64,000 nt of DNA. Source: Chamaelirium japonicum (Eukaryota; Streptophyta; Magnoliopsida; Liliales; Melanthiaceae). The stretch is taken from assembly GCA_947650365.1 (NCBI GenBank), contig CANTAL010000141.1, forward strand, positions 434,001 to 498,000, given 5' to 3'. Shown here piece by piece: positions 27,741-35,489 of the stretch. Numbering within the stretch: position 1 is the first letter of the stretch; each line of letters starts with the position of its first letter. The notes under the pieces were generated by a model. That model saw only the letters and a list, made by a program, of their open reading frames with translations, was not told the origin of the DNA and did no database searches. Made by a program: the position numbers and the translations under genes.

Positions 27741-27940
27741 GCACACCCCCAGGCTCCAAAGTACAGGTTCGAAATCCCTTTCACTACCACTTTGGTATAC
27801 AACAGCTCTCCGTTGTGCTACCATAACTGACTTGAGCGTCGGAGGGTCTGCGCTCCTAAGGGAGCCAGCCATTCTCACGTTTCTCTTTTCTTGGTCTTAA
27901 AGGTGGCTCGCAAGGACCAGGAAAAATTCCCCCAAACATT

Positions 27941-27956
27941 TGGCGCCGTCTGTGGG
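27941..27956 (+). other. Primer binding site (PBS)
   Basis: TGGCGCCGTCTGTGGG lies two bases (TT) after the 5' LTR end. It starts with TGG, the complement of a tRNA 3' CCA end, and is where a host tRNA would prime minus-strand DNA synthesis. The first part (TGGCGCCGT) also matches the tRNA-Asp type PBS known from Athila elements, but the following bases do not. I cannot assign the tRNA with confidence. Confidence 0.85.
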
Positions 27957-28027
27957 ATCTTGACTGGTTCCTGTGAGAACGCCCACGACCATACGGTTGT
28001 GCGTCGACGGCCTTCGTAACCCCAAAG

Positions 28028-29377
28028 ATGGCTCCGACGACAAGGGGGCGCAGGCGGGCGAGGGCCCGTATGGGGTCTGTGCACAGCGAACCCCCCGCTG
28101 AGACTCCCCAGCCCTTTGTCTCGCTCAGTGACCAGCTCCTGTTGGAGATGTTGGCCACCCAGCGGGCGATGATGGAGGAGTTGACGCGCTTGCGTCAGGC
28201 TCCGGCGGCTAGCCGGCGGTCAGGACCTTCGAGGCCCGCGTCCCCCGCGCGACCTCCCGTCTCGTCGCGTCTGCCCACGACCGTCCCAGCACGGCGAACT
28301 TCCCGCCCGGAACCCCCGGTTGAGAGGACGGCCGGGCGTGGAGCGAAGGAGACCCCGCTCACAAGGTTACAGAAGTTGGTAACCCAGCGGTCCAGCAACC
28401 AGGCGACCTCGCGCGCGACCATTTCTCGTCGACGTAGCCGGAGCGTCGACTCTGACGAATCGGAGGCGAGGTCTCAAGAGAGGGATCGTGACCCGCGCCA
28501 TCGGCGACGAGGGAAAGAGCCCGCGGTGACTCTACCTTCCAAACCTCGAGAGGTGACGGCCTCCCATAGACCAACCGCCTCGCTGAAGGGATCCGCGCGC
28601 GAGCAGCCAGGAGGCCGCCGATTGGTGGCTCCCGAGGGTCGCCGTGGGGTGGATCCGAACCTTCCTAGAGGGAGTGCACACGAGCGCCTAGGACCTGCGC
28701 AGCCGCCTTTGGGATTTCTCCCCGGGCACTGGCAGCGACCTAGTGCGCCAGTGGATTTACTGGAGGACCTCGCCGCCCACGGAGGAAGCTCGCCTTTCAC
28801 CAGCGAGGTCCATCAAGGGGGTTTTCCACACCACTGGACCCCCCCGAAGTTTGTATTGTTCGACGGGTCGCAAGATCCCGTCGACCATCTCTTGGCCTAC
28901 AGGAAACTTCTATTTTTCTGGGACCAGGACCATGTCCTGTGTCGCGCGTTCCCAAGCAGTCTGACCGGATCGGCATTGAATTGGTTCCACAAGCTGCCGT
29001 CCGGCGTGATCCCCAACTTTCCAACTCTCTCTAGGCTATTCCTGGAGCAGTATCGCTGCAACAGGCAGCCCCCGAAGAGGATCGAATCTCTGTTTACTCT
29101 GGCCATGGGAGCTCGCGAAACGCTCCGATGCTTCGCAACGCGATTCCGAAGCGCTTACCTCGCTCTGGAAGACGCGGCGGGCCAGGATCGTACCGCGGTG
29201 AGTGCCTTCAGAAGCGCCCTCCCCGAGGGGGACAAGCTTCATGACGCCCTGGTGATTAAAGACCCTCGCACAATGGTCGAACTATTCGCTCTGGTCCAGC
29301 AACACATCAAGCTTGAGGATGCGGTGCTAGATCGGAAGGGAAAGGCAGTAGAGCAGCGACCTCCTCCGGCTTTGTGA
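28028..29377 (+). CDS. gag: Gag, matrix/capsid part (ends at an in-frame TGA)
   Basis: Structural protein that would form the cytoplasmic virus-like particle. It starts at ATG 28028 in a good plant context (AAAGATGGC), the first sensible start after the PBS. The first 270 or so residues are Arg/Pro/Ser-rich and disordered-looking. Residues about 274-445 match the retrotransposon gag capsid domain, with landmarks such as FDGSQDPVDHLLAY, ALNWFHKLP and a C-terminal VQQHIKLEDAV. The 449-residue frame ends at TGA 29375. The nucleocapsid zinc knuckle follows in the same frame after that stop (about 29663), so a normal Gag would continue through it. The stop context (TGA CCT) is not a known readthrough signal, so I infer a mutation. 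Confidence 0.9.
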   Translation: MAPTTRGRRRARARMGSVHSEPPAETPQPFVSLSDQLLLEMLATQRAMMEELTRLRQAPAASRRSGPSRPASPARPPVSSRLPTTVPARRTSRPEPPVERTAGRGAKETPLTRLQKLVTQRSSNQATSRATISRRRSRSVDSDESEARSQERDRDPRHRRRGKEPAVTLPSKPREVTASHRPTASLKGSAREQPGGRRLVAPEGRRGVDPNLPRGSAHERLGPAQPPLGFLPGHWQRPSAPVDLLEDLAAHGGSSPFTSEVHQGGFPHHWTPPKFVLFDGSQDPVDHLLAYRKLLFFWDQDHVLCRAFPSSLTGSALNWFHKLPSGVIPNFPTLSRLFLEQYRCNRQPPKRIESLFTLAMGARETLRCFATRFRSAYLALEDAAGQDRTAVSAFRSALPEGDKLHDALVIKDPRTMVELFALVQQHIKLEDAVLDRKGKAVEQRPPPAL

Positions 29378-29395
29378 CCTCTTGTCGTTAAAGCC

Positions 29396-30529
29396 ATGGA
29401 GAGGAGGGAGGTGCCACTTACGGTACCCTTGCCCGGACCATCCGCAGCTCCTGCAGTACTGCCCGCTGAAGTACCCGCGGTGGTCGCTGGAAGGCCGGCG
29501 AACTGGCGCCTGCCTCCTGGACCCGGGGAGCGGGACTTCACCGTGCTGACCCACTCGCCGGGGCAAATTTTCCATCAGATTCGGAATGAGCCTTTCTTCC
29601 AGTACCCGCCACCCCTACAGATCGGAGAGCCCGGCTCTACCGACAACTCGCGGCGGTGCGCTTTTCATCGAAGCCCTAGGCATCACACTAACAGATGCCG
29701 GGCTCTGAAAAACCACCTGGAGGATTTGGTCACCTTGGGGCACTTGAGCCAGTTCATCTCGCTCCCGAGGAGGTTCGAGGTGATTCCAGAGCGAGCTCCT
29801 CGGGAGGGAGATCGCCCAGGACTCGCGGAGCCCGCTTTACCTCCGCCTCCCTCGGGAGGACCGGCGATCTGCCACACCATTAGCAGGCGGCTGAGCGGCC
29901 CCAGATCAAGTAATGAAGCCCGCCGGCGAGTCAGGGAGATGGAGCGGGCGCAGAAGGTATTTTCTGTCTCGCTAACTCCTACTTTACTTCAAGCACCAAG
30001 GGTGGAAGCCCGCGATTTCCTCTGGTTTTCAGAGGACGACATGGCTGGGGTTGTCGCGCCCCACAATGACCCCCTCGTCGTACGCCTGATGATGGCAAAC
30101 ATCGAGGTGAGACAAGCTCTGGTGGATTCAGGCAGCGCCGTTGACATCCTCTTTCTGTCGGCCTACCTGCGAATGGGTTTGAGACTCGCCGACTTGTCTC
30201 CCTCGACGAGCTCCCTTAGTGGATTCACCGGTGAGATCGCCAAAGTAGCGGGAGAGATAACCCTTACCGTGACAGCGGGCCCGGAAGCTCGCCAAGTCCG
30301 CTTCGCGGTAGTCGACGGGAATTCGGCCTTTAACGCCATCCTTGGGCGGCCTTGGCTAAGTCAGATGAAGGCGGTATCTTCACCCAACCATCAGGCCCTC
30401 AAATTCCCAACCGCAAGCGGGGTCGTGGTCATTCGGGGTGATCAGGTAACCGCAACCAGATGCGAGCAGGATGCTCCTCACCTCATGGACATGGAGGTCG
30501 CCGAGGCCAAGAGGCCCGCACCCTCCTAG
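29396..30529 (+). CDS. pro: Nucleocapsid zinc knuckle and aspartic protease
   Basis: Continuation of the gag frame after TGA 29375; the first ATG is 29396, but the real protein was probably read through from gag. Residues about 90-103 form a zinc-knuckle-like CAFHRSPRHHTNRC (C-X2-H-X4-H-X4-C), the variant usual in Tat-type Gag, followed by a helical segment ending LGHLSQF. The protease has its catalytic DSG at Asp244 (GAT at 30125) in ALVDSGSAVDILF and the second landmark AILGRPWL about 85 residues later. It would mature the polyprotein inside the particle. The frame ends at TAG 30527, followed by CAA TTA and then open sequence into RT in the same frame. Confidence 0.9.
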   Translation: MERREVPLTVPLPGPSAAPAVLPAEVPAVVAGRPANWRLPPGPGERDFTVLTHSPGQIFHQIRNEPFFQYPPPLQIGEPGSTDNSRRCAFHRSPRHHTNRCRALKNHLEDLVTLGHLSQFISLPRRFEVIPERAPREGDRPGLAEPALPPPPSGGPAICHTISRRLSGPRSSNEARRRVREMERAQKVFSVSLTPTLLQAPRVEARDFLWFSEDDMAGVVAPHNDPLVVRLMMANIEVRQALVDSGSAVDILFLSAYLRMGLRLADLSPSTSSLSGFTGEIAKVAGEITLTVTAGPEARQVRFAVVDGNSAFNAILGRPWLSQMKAVSSPNHQALKFPTASGVVVIRGDQVTATRCEQDAPHLMDMEVAEAKRPAPS

Positions 30530-30535
30530 CAATTA
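30527..30535 (+). promoter_or_regulatory. Candidate programmed stop-codon readthrough site (TAG CAA TTA)
   Basis: The in-frame stop between protease and RT reads TAG CAA TTA, an exact match to the UAG-CAR-YYA readthrough context first described in plant RNA virus replicase genes. The frame stays open on both sides. This could set the ratio of Gag-Pro to Gag-Pro-Pol. Function is inferred; a chance stop is the alternative. Confidence 0.55.
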
Positions 30536-30544
30536 CCGCTCGGT

Positions 30545-31165
30545 ATGAGCGAGCTCCTGGGGAGCCCGTCAGGGGCCTCCTCGCCTAAGTCCCCTACTCC
30601 ATCCTCGGGTGGGAGCGGTGCGGATCTTAAGTTGGAGGAAGGCCGCCTAACAACCCCCAAGAGAGGAAGTTTTCCGGTTGCTGAACTACTTCAAGAGATC
30701 GATATTGGCGACAAAGAAGGGCCGAGAATTGTTAGTCTCGGGACCTCGTTAACCGAGGGCGAGGTCCTAGCCCTAACCAACTTGCTCAGGGAATACCGTG
30801 ACGTATTCGCCTGGAGCTTCGCGGACATGCCAGGGATTGACCCGGAGATCGCCTGTCATCGTCTGCACACCGTGAGAGAGTTCCCGCCGGTCAAGCAGAA
30901 AGCTCGGCACATACCTGCTGCGAAGTCCGTTGCAGTGGCAGCAGAGATAGACAAGCTAGAGCGAGCTGGCTTCATACGTGAGGCACACTTCCCCGAGTGG
31001 ATCTCCAACATCGTGGCGGTGCCTAAAAAGAGCGGAGCGGTCAGAGTGTGCATCGACTTCTCCGACCTCAATAAGGCATGCCCGAAGGACGGTTTTCCTC
31101 TTCCAAGAATAGGCGCGCTGGTCGACGCAGCCGTTGGGTTCCGGGCTCTATCTTTCATGGATTGA
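30545..31165 (+). pseudogene. pol: Reverse transcriptase, N-terminal part (cut by in-frame TGA)
   Basis: Same frame as gag-pro. After a variable linker, residues about 75-206 are the start of a gypsy RT: LREYRDVFAWSFADMPGID, then the fingers motifs IVAVPKKSGAVRVCIDFSDL and NKACPKDGFPLPRI, ending SFMD. TGA at 31163 interrupts the RT just before YSGYNQI, at a position usually filled by a small residue in Tat elements (family knowledge). The next codons continue the RT without a frameshift, so this is a point lesion inside the palm domain and not a boundary. The ATG at 30545 is only the first methionine after TAG 30527; translation probably entered from upstream. Confidence 0.9.
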
Positions 31166-31261
31166 TACTCAGGGTATAATCAAATACCCCTCCATCCCGA
31201 GGATCAGGAGAAGACCGCCTTCTACTCCGGAGCGGGCTACCAGAAGCTGTACTGCTACCGA

Positions 31262-33988
31262 GTGATGCCCTTCGGACTCAAGAACGCTGGAGCGACCTAC
31301 CAAAGGTTAGTCACACAGATGTTTAAGAATCAGATCGGCAGAAATGTCGAGGTTTATGTTGACGACCTTCTGGTCAAAAGTCGAGAGCGAGGAGGGCATG
31401 TCGCCGACCTCCGCGAAACCTTCGAGATATTGAGAAAGTACCGAATGAGGCTGAACCCAGCGAAGTGCGCATTCGGAGTGACGTCGGGGAAATTCCTCGG
31501 GTACCTGGTCACCCACAGGGGGATCGAGGCCGACCCTGGGCAAATCCGAGCACTTGTCGAAATGCCCGCACCAAGAACCCGGCAAGAAGTCCAGAGATTG
31601 AGCGGACGAATCACCGCGCTCAACCGGTTTATATCCAAATCCTCAGACAATTGCCGACCTCTTTTCGAGCTGCTGCGAAAAGGAGCGAGCATTTGCTGGG
31701 ATAAAAATTGCGAGCGCGCCTTTCAGAAAATCAAGGACTATCTTACGAGCCTGCCGATCCTAGCGGCACCAAAAGATGGCGCCGAGCTTGGCGTGTATCT
31801 CGCGGTTACGGAGAACGCCGTAAGCGGGGTCCTGGTAGTGGAAGAAGCAAAGGTAGAGCGGCCTGTCTATTTTGTGAGCCACACGATGCTTCCCGCCGAG
31901 CTCCGGTATCGACCAATCGAGAAGGTCGCTTTGGCCTTGGTCCTTACCGCGAGAAAGCTTCACCCCTACTTCTCGGCGCATACCGTCAAAGTCATCACGG
32001 AGCACCCCCTGAAGAGTGCCCTCTCCAGGCCTTCGGTAGCCGGCAGGTTGTATCGATGGTCTGCCGAGCTCGCCGCCTATGGATTGGAGTATGTCCCTCG
32101 AGTTGCTGTCAAAGGGCAGGCTCTCGCCGATTTCTTGGCGGACTTTCCCATAGAAGAACCAGTCCAGTACCAGGAGGATGAGCCAACTGAGGCACACCCT
32201 GGGAAAGCGAGGTTCTTGGACAACCAAGGCGAGCGACCTCCAAATGAGCGTCCAGAGGCGACGAGATGGGAATTGTTCGTCGATGGATCCTCCAACGCTT
32301 TGGGGGCTGGGATCGGGGTCGCTCTGATCGCCCAAGAGGTGCTGCTCGAGAAATCAGTCCGACTGGATTTCGCTGCTACCAACAATGAAGCAGAGTACGA
32401 GGCGTTACTGGCTGGTCTGGAGCTCGCTCAAGAGGTAGGCGCCAAACACTTGAAAGTCTTTAGTGATTCCCAGCTAATTATTTGCCAAATCAATGGGGAG
32501 TACGCCTCCCGGGATGCACGAATGGCGATCTACGTGGATCTGGTGAAGAGCAAGGCCGCGGAGTTCGAAAAGATCTCTTTCGAGCAAATTCCGCGAGCCG
32601 ATAATAGGCGAGCTGATGCCTTGGCAAACGCCGCCTCCTTACTGGGAACATTAGAAGCTCGGCAGATTCTCATTGAGGTCCAAAATCAGTCTCGGCTTCA
32701 GCTGGCGGAGCCCGCTGTTAACCAAGTTTCTGCCAACGTATCTCCTGGCGGGTGGATCGCTCCCATTCTTCGTTTTCTTCAGAAGGGCGAGCTTCCGGAG
32801 GATAGAGAGGAAGCCCGGCGAATAGAGAAATGTGCTGGTCGCTATCTCATTCGCTGGGATCGCCTTTTTCGAAGATCTTTCGGCGGGCCGAATCTTCGTT
32901 GCATCGAGAGCCCGGAGATCGAAGAAGTACTAAATTGCATCCACTCTGGCGAGCTGGGAAACCACGCTGGTGGGCAATCTCTAGCTGCGAAAGTTCGAAG
33001 GCAAGGATACTGGTGGCCCACTCTGGAGCAGGACGCTTTGAAGGCCGCCCGGAGGTGCATCCCATGCCAGAAGCACGCCACGATGAACCATATGCCCGCA
33101 GAAGAACTTCACCCATTGGCGAGCCCCTGGCCTTTCCAGCAATGGGGAATGGACATTGTGGGACCTTTCCCTGTGTCTACCCGGCAGAAGAAATTCATCT
33201 TAGTAGCTACGGACTATTTCACCAAATGGGTGGAAGCGGTCCCACTAGCTAAGATTGGTGAGAAACAAGTCAAGGACTTCCTCTGGAAGAATATCTTCTG
33301 CCGCTTTGGGCTGCCCCGAGTGCTCATCACCGACAATGGTCGCCAGTTCGACAATCGCTTGATCAGAAGCTTTTGTGTTGAATATGGAGTCGACCTAAGA
33401 TTCTCATCCCCGAGGTACCCTCAAAGCAACGGGCAGGCCGAAGCTACGAACCGAGTAATCTTAGACAACCTCAAGAAAAGGTTAGAAGGGAAGAAAGGAC
33501 TGTGGGAGCAGGAGCTCGACGGCGTGCTGTGGGCTTATCGTACCACTCCACGTCGCTCAACCGACGAATCGCCTTTCAGCCTAACTTACGGGTGTGAAGC
33601 CGTGCTGCCTATCGAAGCCGAGCTGCCAACGGAAAGAAAGCTTGCTGCAGGTGAGGTCGATAACGACGCTCTGCTCGCCGACTCCCTCGACCAGCTCGAA
33701 GAAAGACGAGAGCGCGCCAATCTACATCTCGCTGGGTACCGACAAGAAATGAAGCGCGCCTACGACAAAAGAGTCCGCCATCGGGCATTCAAAGCCGGGG
33801 ACATGGTGATGAGAAAGGTGTTCGCAAACACGCAGGAGCCTAATGTAGGGAAGCTCGCGGCGAACTGGGAGGGCCCCTACATAATACGCGAAGCGCGTGG
33901 CTCGGGGGCTTACCAGTTGATGACCGCTGAAGGCGACCTGTTAGAGCGGCCTTGGAATGCTTTGCACCTTCGCAAGTTCTATGCCTAA
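31262..33988 (+). CDS. pol: Pol: RT C-terminal part, gypsy RNase H, archaeal-type RNase H, integrase
   Basis: The open frame actually resumes at 31166; 31262 is the first ATG. In order: the RT with catalytic YVDD at 31355-31366; a gypsy RNase H (about residues 140-295) whose first catalytic Asp is replaced by Ala181 (VYLAVTENAVSGVLV); then an archaeal-type RNase H with a full catalytic set, Asp341 (FVDGSS), Glu378 (NNEAEYEAL), Asp402 (FSDSQL) and Asp452 (RRADALA). Integrase follows with a zinc finger His561, His568, Cys599, Cys602 and a DDE core Asp631, Asp691, Glu727 (D-X35-E exactly). A GPY/F-like segment near residue 867 (WEGPYIIREARGSGAY) precedes the end. No chromodomain follows. The dual RNase H is diagnostic of the Tat lineage. 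Individually the domains look intact, but they lie downstream of three stops. Confidence 0.95.
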   Translation: MMPFGLKNAGATYQRLVTQMFKNQIGRNVEVYVDDLLVKSRERGGHVADLRETFEILRKYRMRLNPAKCAFGVTSGKFLGYLVTHRGIEADPGQIRALVEMPAPRTRQEVQRLSGRITALNRFISKSSDNCRPLFELLRKGASICWDKNCERAFQKIKDYLTSLPILAAPKDGAELGVYLAVTENAVSGVLVVEEAKVERPVYFVSHTMLPAELRYRPIEKVALALVLTARKLHPYFSAHTVKVITEHPLKSALSRPSVAGRLYRWSAELAAYGLEYVPRVAVKGQALADFLADFPIEEPVQYQEDEPTEAHPGKARFLDNQGERPPNERPEATRWELFVDGSSNALGAGIGVALIAQEVLLEKSVRLDFAATNNEAEYEALLAGLELAQEVGAKHLKVFSDSQLIICQINGEYASRDARMAIYVDLVKSKAAEFEKISFEQIPRADNRRADALANAASLLGTLEARQILIEVQNQSRLQLAEPAVNQVSANVSPGGWIAPILRFLQKGELPEDREEARRIEKCAGRYLIRWDRLFRRSFGGPNLRCIESPEIEEVLNCIHSGELGNHAGGQSLAAKVRRQGYWWPTLEQDALKAARRCIPCQKHATMNHMPAEELHPLASPWPFQQWGMDIVGPFPVSTRQKKFILVATDYFTKWVEAVPLAKIGEKQVKDFLWKNIFCRFGLPRVLITDNGRQFDNRLIRSFCVEYGVDLRFSSPRYPQSNGQAEATNRVILDNLKKRLEGKKGLWEQELDGVLWAYRTTPRRSTDESPFSLTYGCEAVLPIEAELPTERKLAAGEVDNDALLADSLDQLEERRERANLHLAGYRQEMKRAYDKRVRHRAFKAGDMVMRKVFANTQEPNVGKLAANWEGPYIIREARGSGAYQLMTAEGDLLERPWNALHLRKFYA

Positions 33989-34100
33989 GGAAATTTTTGT
34001 AAATTATCTTTTTGAAGAGGTTATGAATGAATGATGGAGGTTCCAACAACGAGTTTAACCCAGAAGCTAGGCGTTGCAAGAGCTCGTCTGATCTATAAGG
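33989..34100 (+). other. Short spacer after pol
   Basis: AT-rich stretch after the pol TAA, with no coding or structural signal that I can identify, running into the 78-bp repeats. Confidence 0.6.
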
Positions 34101-34412
34101 CAGTCCGCCGTTGCGCGGACTTAAAGCAAGACCGGGATCCTTAGAGGCAGCCAGTGGGCGACCTTGAGCTTCCCGGGGCAGTCCGCCGTTGTGCGGACTT
34201 AAAGCAAGACCGGGATCCTCAGAGGCAGCCAGTGGGCGACCTTGAGCTTCTCGGGGCAGTCCGCCGTTGCGCGGACTTAAAGCAAGACCGGGATCCTCAG
34301 AGGCAGCCAGTGGGCGACCTTGAGCTTCCCGGGGCAGTCCGCCGTCGTGCGGACTTAAAGCAAGACCGGGATCCTCAGAGGCAGCCAGTGGGCGACCTTG
34401 GGCTTCCCGGGG
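34101..34412 (+). repeat. 78-bp tandem repeats with a hairpin in each unit (4 copies)
   Basis: Four units of exactly 78 bp starting at 34101, 34179, 34257 and 34335, with a degenerate fifth start near 34413. Each opens with AGTCCGC, a 6-base loop and GCGGACT, a perfect 7-bp inverted repeat; third-copy changes are in the loop or unpaired. Because 78 is a multiple of three, several frames stay open, but this does not resemble coding sequence. Tandem repeats between pol and the 3' LTR are known in Tat/Ogre/Retand elements and have been proposed as satellite sources. Confidence 0.93.
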
Positions 34413-34564
34413 AAGTCTGCCAAGTGGACTCAAAACCTAACCAGAATCCTTCGCGTTCACCGGCCATGAACGGAAGCATCCTGGCGTTGGCGTACCCCTC
34501 GAAGGGCGAGCCCGCCGAACAGGACCATCGAGAGAAATTAACCGGGCAGGGGGCAGCTAGCACT

Positions 34565-34879
34565 TATTAGTTTCATTTAAAAATAAAAAATGGTTTTTAG
34601 TCTCTAAGTGTAGGGAAGTTTTTGAAATCCTTTGTTTTGCTTAAACGTTTTCCGGGCTCAGAGACTTGAGTTTTTACGAGCATGCCGAGGTTTTTCGTTT
34701 GCATATACTTTAAAATAAAAAGGGTTGAATCGAATTAGCTGCCTCGCCCGGGGTATCACTCTCGAGATCGCTGCGAACTCCTAGAACGGACTCAAAAGCA
34801 AGACAGAGAAAGAAATGGAAACAAGCGGACTCAAAAAGTTTCATTTCATTCATTAAGTCAAAGATTACAGAGATACAGC
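34565..34879. other. AT-rich non-coding stretch between the 78-bp repeats and the antisense gene
   Basis: Contains A-rich runs (AAAAATAAAAAATGG near 34580, TTTAAAATAAAAAGGG near 34712). It would hold the 3' UTR of the antisense gene, whose stop codon is at 34880-34882. I see no coding signal, and no poly(A) signal I would defend. Confidence 0.5.
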
Positions 34880-35410
34880 TTAAGCTGGGCCCGCGCCAGC
34901 GCCCTCGTCGTCGCCGCCGCGCTTCCTCTTTTTCGACCTTTCGGCCTTGTACTTCTCGATGGCGTCGATCGCGCCTTTCCGCAGAAGCTTGTTGAGTTGC
35001 GCCTGGAGGCGGCGTTGCTGAGAGTGGAGGTCTTGGAGATACGTTTCCTTCAGAGACGCGATCTCATCCCTAGAGGCCGCCAACTGACGTTGAAGCTCGG
35101 AGATTTCCTTCTGGGCGGCCTGCGCATCGGATAGGGCGAGGTCGCGGGCGTCCTCAACCGAAGCTAGCGTGGTGGTGAAGGTGGCGGCCCGCTGGCGCAG
35201 TTCGTTGACCTCCGTGTTAGAGGAGGCGACCTGCTGGCGCAGTCGGTCCACTTCAGCCCGCAGCTCGCCCGATCGATCCATTTGGCGGATTCGGAGAATG
35301 TACTCATCTACTCTCCTCTCCGAGTCATGGAGAGTGTCATCGTAGAGAGCGACAGTATCCCCCGCGATGCCCGCGACCTCGTCGGCGAGAGCCCGGTTAA
35401 CCCGCTCTGC
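34880..35410 (-). CDS. Antisense gene, exon 2 (coiled coil with basic tail)
   Basis: From the splice acceptor at 35411/35410 to TAA 34880-34882. The 176 codons are open from the acceptor; an internal ATG at 35281 gives 133 residues. From about 35280 on, heptad-like runs such as LRAEVDRLRQQVASSNTEV and EISELQRQLAASRDEIASLK predict a long coiled coil. It ends with KYKAERSKKRKRGGDDEGAG. It joins exon 1 in phase 0 without a stop. A coiled coil suggests self-association or a partner protein, and the basic cluster suggests nuclear entry or nucleic-acid binding; both are inferences. Confidence 0.82.
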   Translation of the reverse strand, partial: AERVNRALADEVAGIAGDTVALYDDTLHDSERRVDEYILRIRQMDRSGELRAEVDRLRQQVASSNTEVNELRQRAATFTTTLASVEDARDLALSDAQAAQKEISELQRQLAASRDEIASLKETYLQDLHSQQRRLQAQLNKLLRKGAIDAIEKYKAERSKKRKRGGDDEGAGAGPA

Positions 35411-35489
35411 CTACAAAAAGGGCGAACAGTTTGAGTTAAGAGTAACAGCAGGAGTTTTGGGGACAAAGGTGTAGTGGAGGTAGTCTTAC
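35411..35489 (-). other. 79-bp GT-AG intron in the antisense gene
   Basis: On the minus strand the donor reads CTTGAG/GTAAG and the acceptor TTTTTGTAG/GCAGAGC, with a T-rich interior typical of plant introns. Removing it joins the frame ending DLINRLLE to AERVNRALADEV in phase 0. Unspliced, translation stops inside the intron in both frames that enter it. Confidence 0.82.

Larger units (their letters stand above)
26648..27938 (+). repeat. 5' LTR
   Basis: Starts TGTTGGGGGTAGC and ends CCCCCAAACA. The first half is packed with GAGCTCGCC-type short repeats. A TATA box at 27734 precedes a conserved downstream block containing ACTTGAGCGTCGGAGG and a small hairpin, GCTCC-TAAG-GGAGC (27852-27865). 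It is 133 bp longer than the 3' LTR. By eye this is accounted for exactly by six extra 22-bp units plus one base in a G run near 27625. Confidence 0.95.

Noticed and set aside
31760..32335. 191-codon minus-strand frame opposite the RNase H region
   Set aside because: A shadow of the pol frame with no recognisable motifs; the sense strand has clear RNase H catalytic residues.
33840..33988. Chromodomain after integrase
   Set aside because: The protein ends about 40 residues after the GPY/F-like segment (LHLRKFYA), with no room for a chromodomain; this fits the non-chromovirus Tat lineage.
33840..34570. Open frames of 138 and 197 codons over the region after pol
   Set aside because: The 78-bp repeat is a multiple of three and keeps frames open; the translation is a simple 26-residue repeat.
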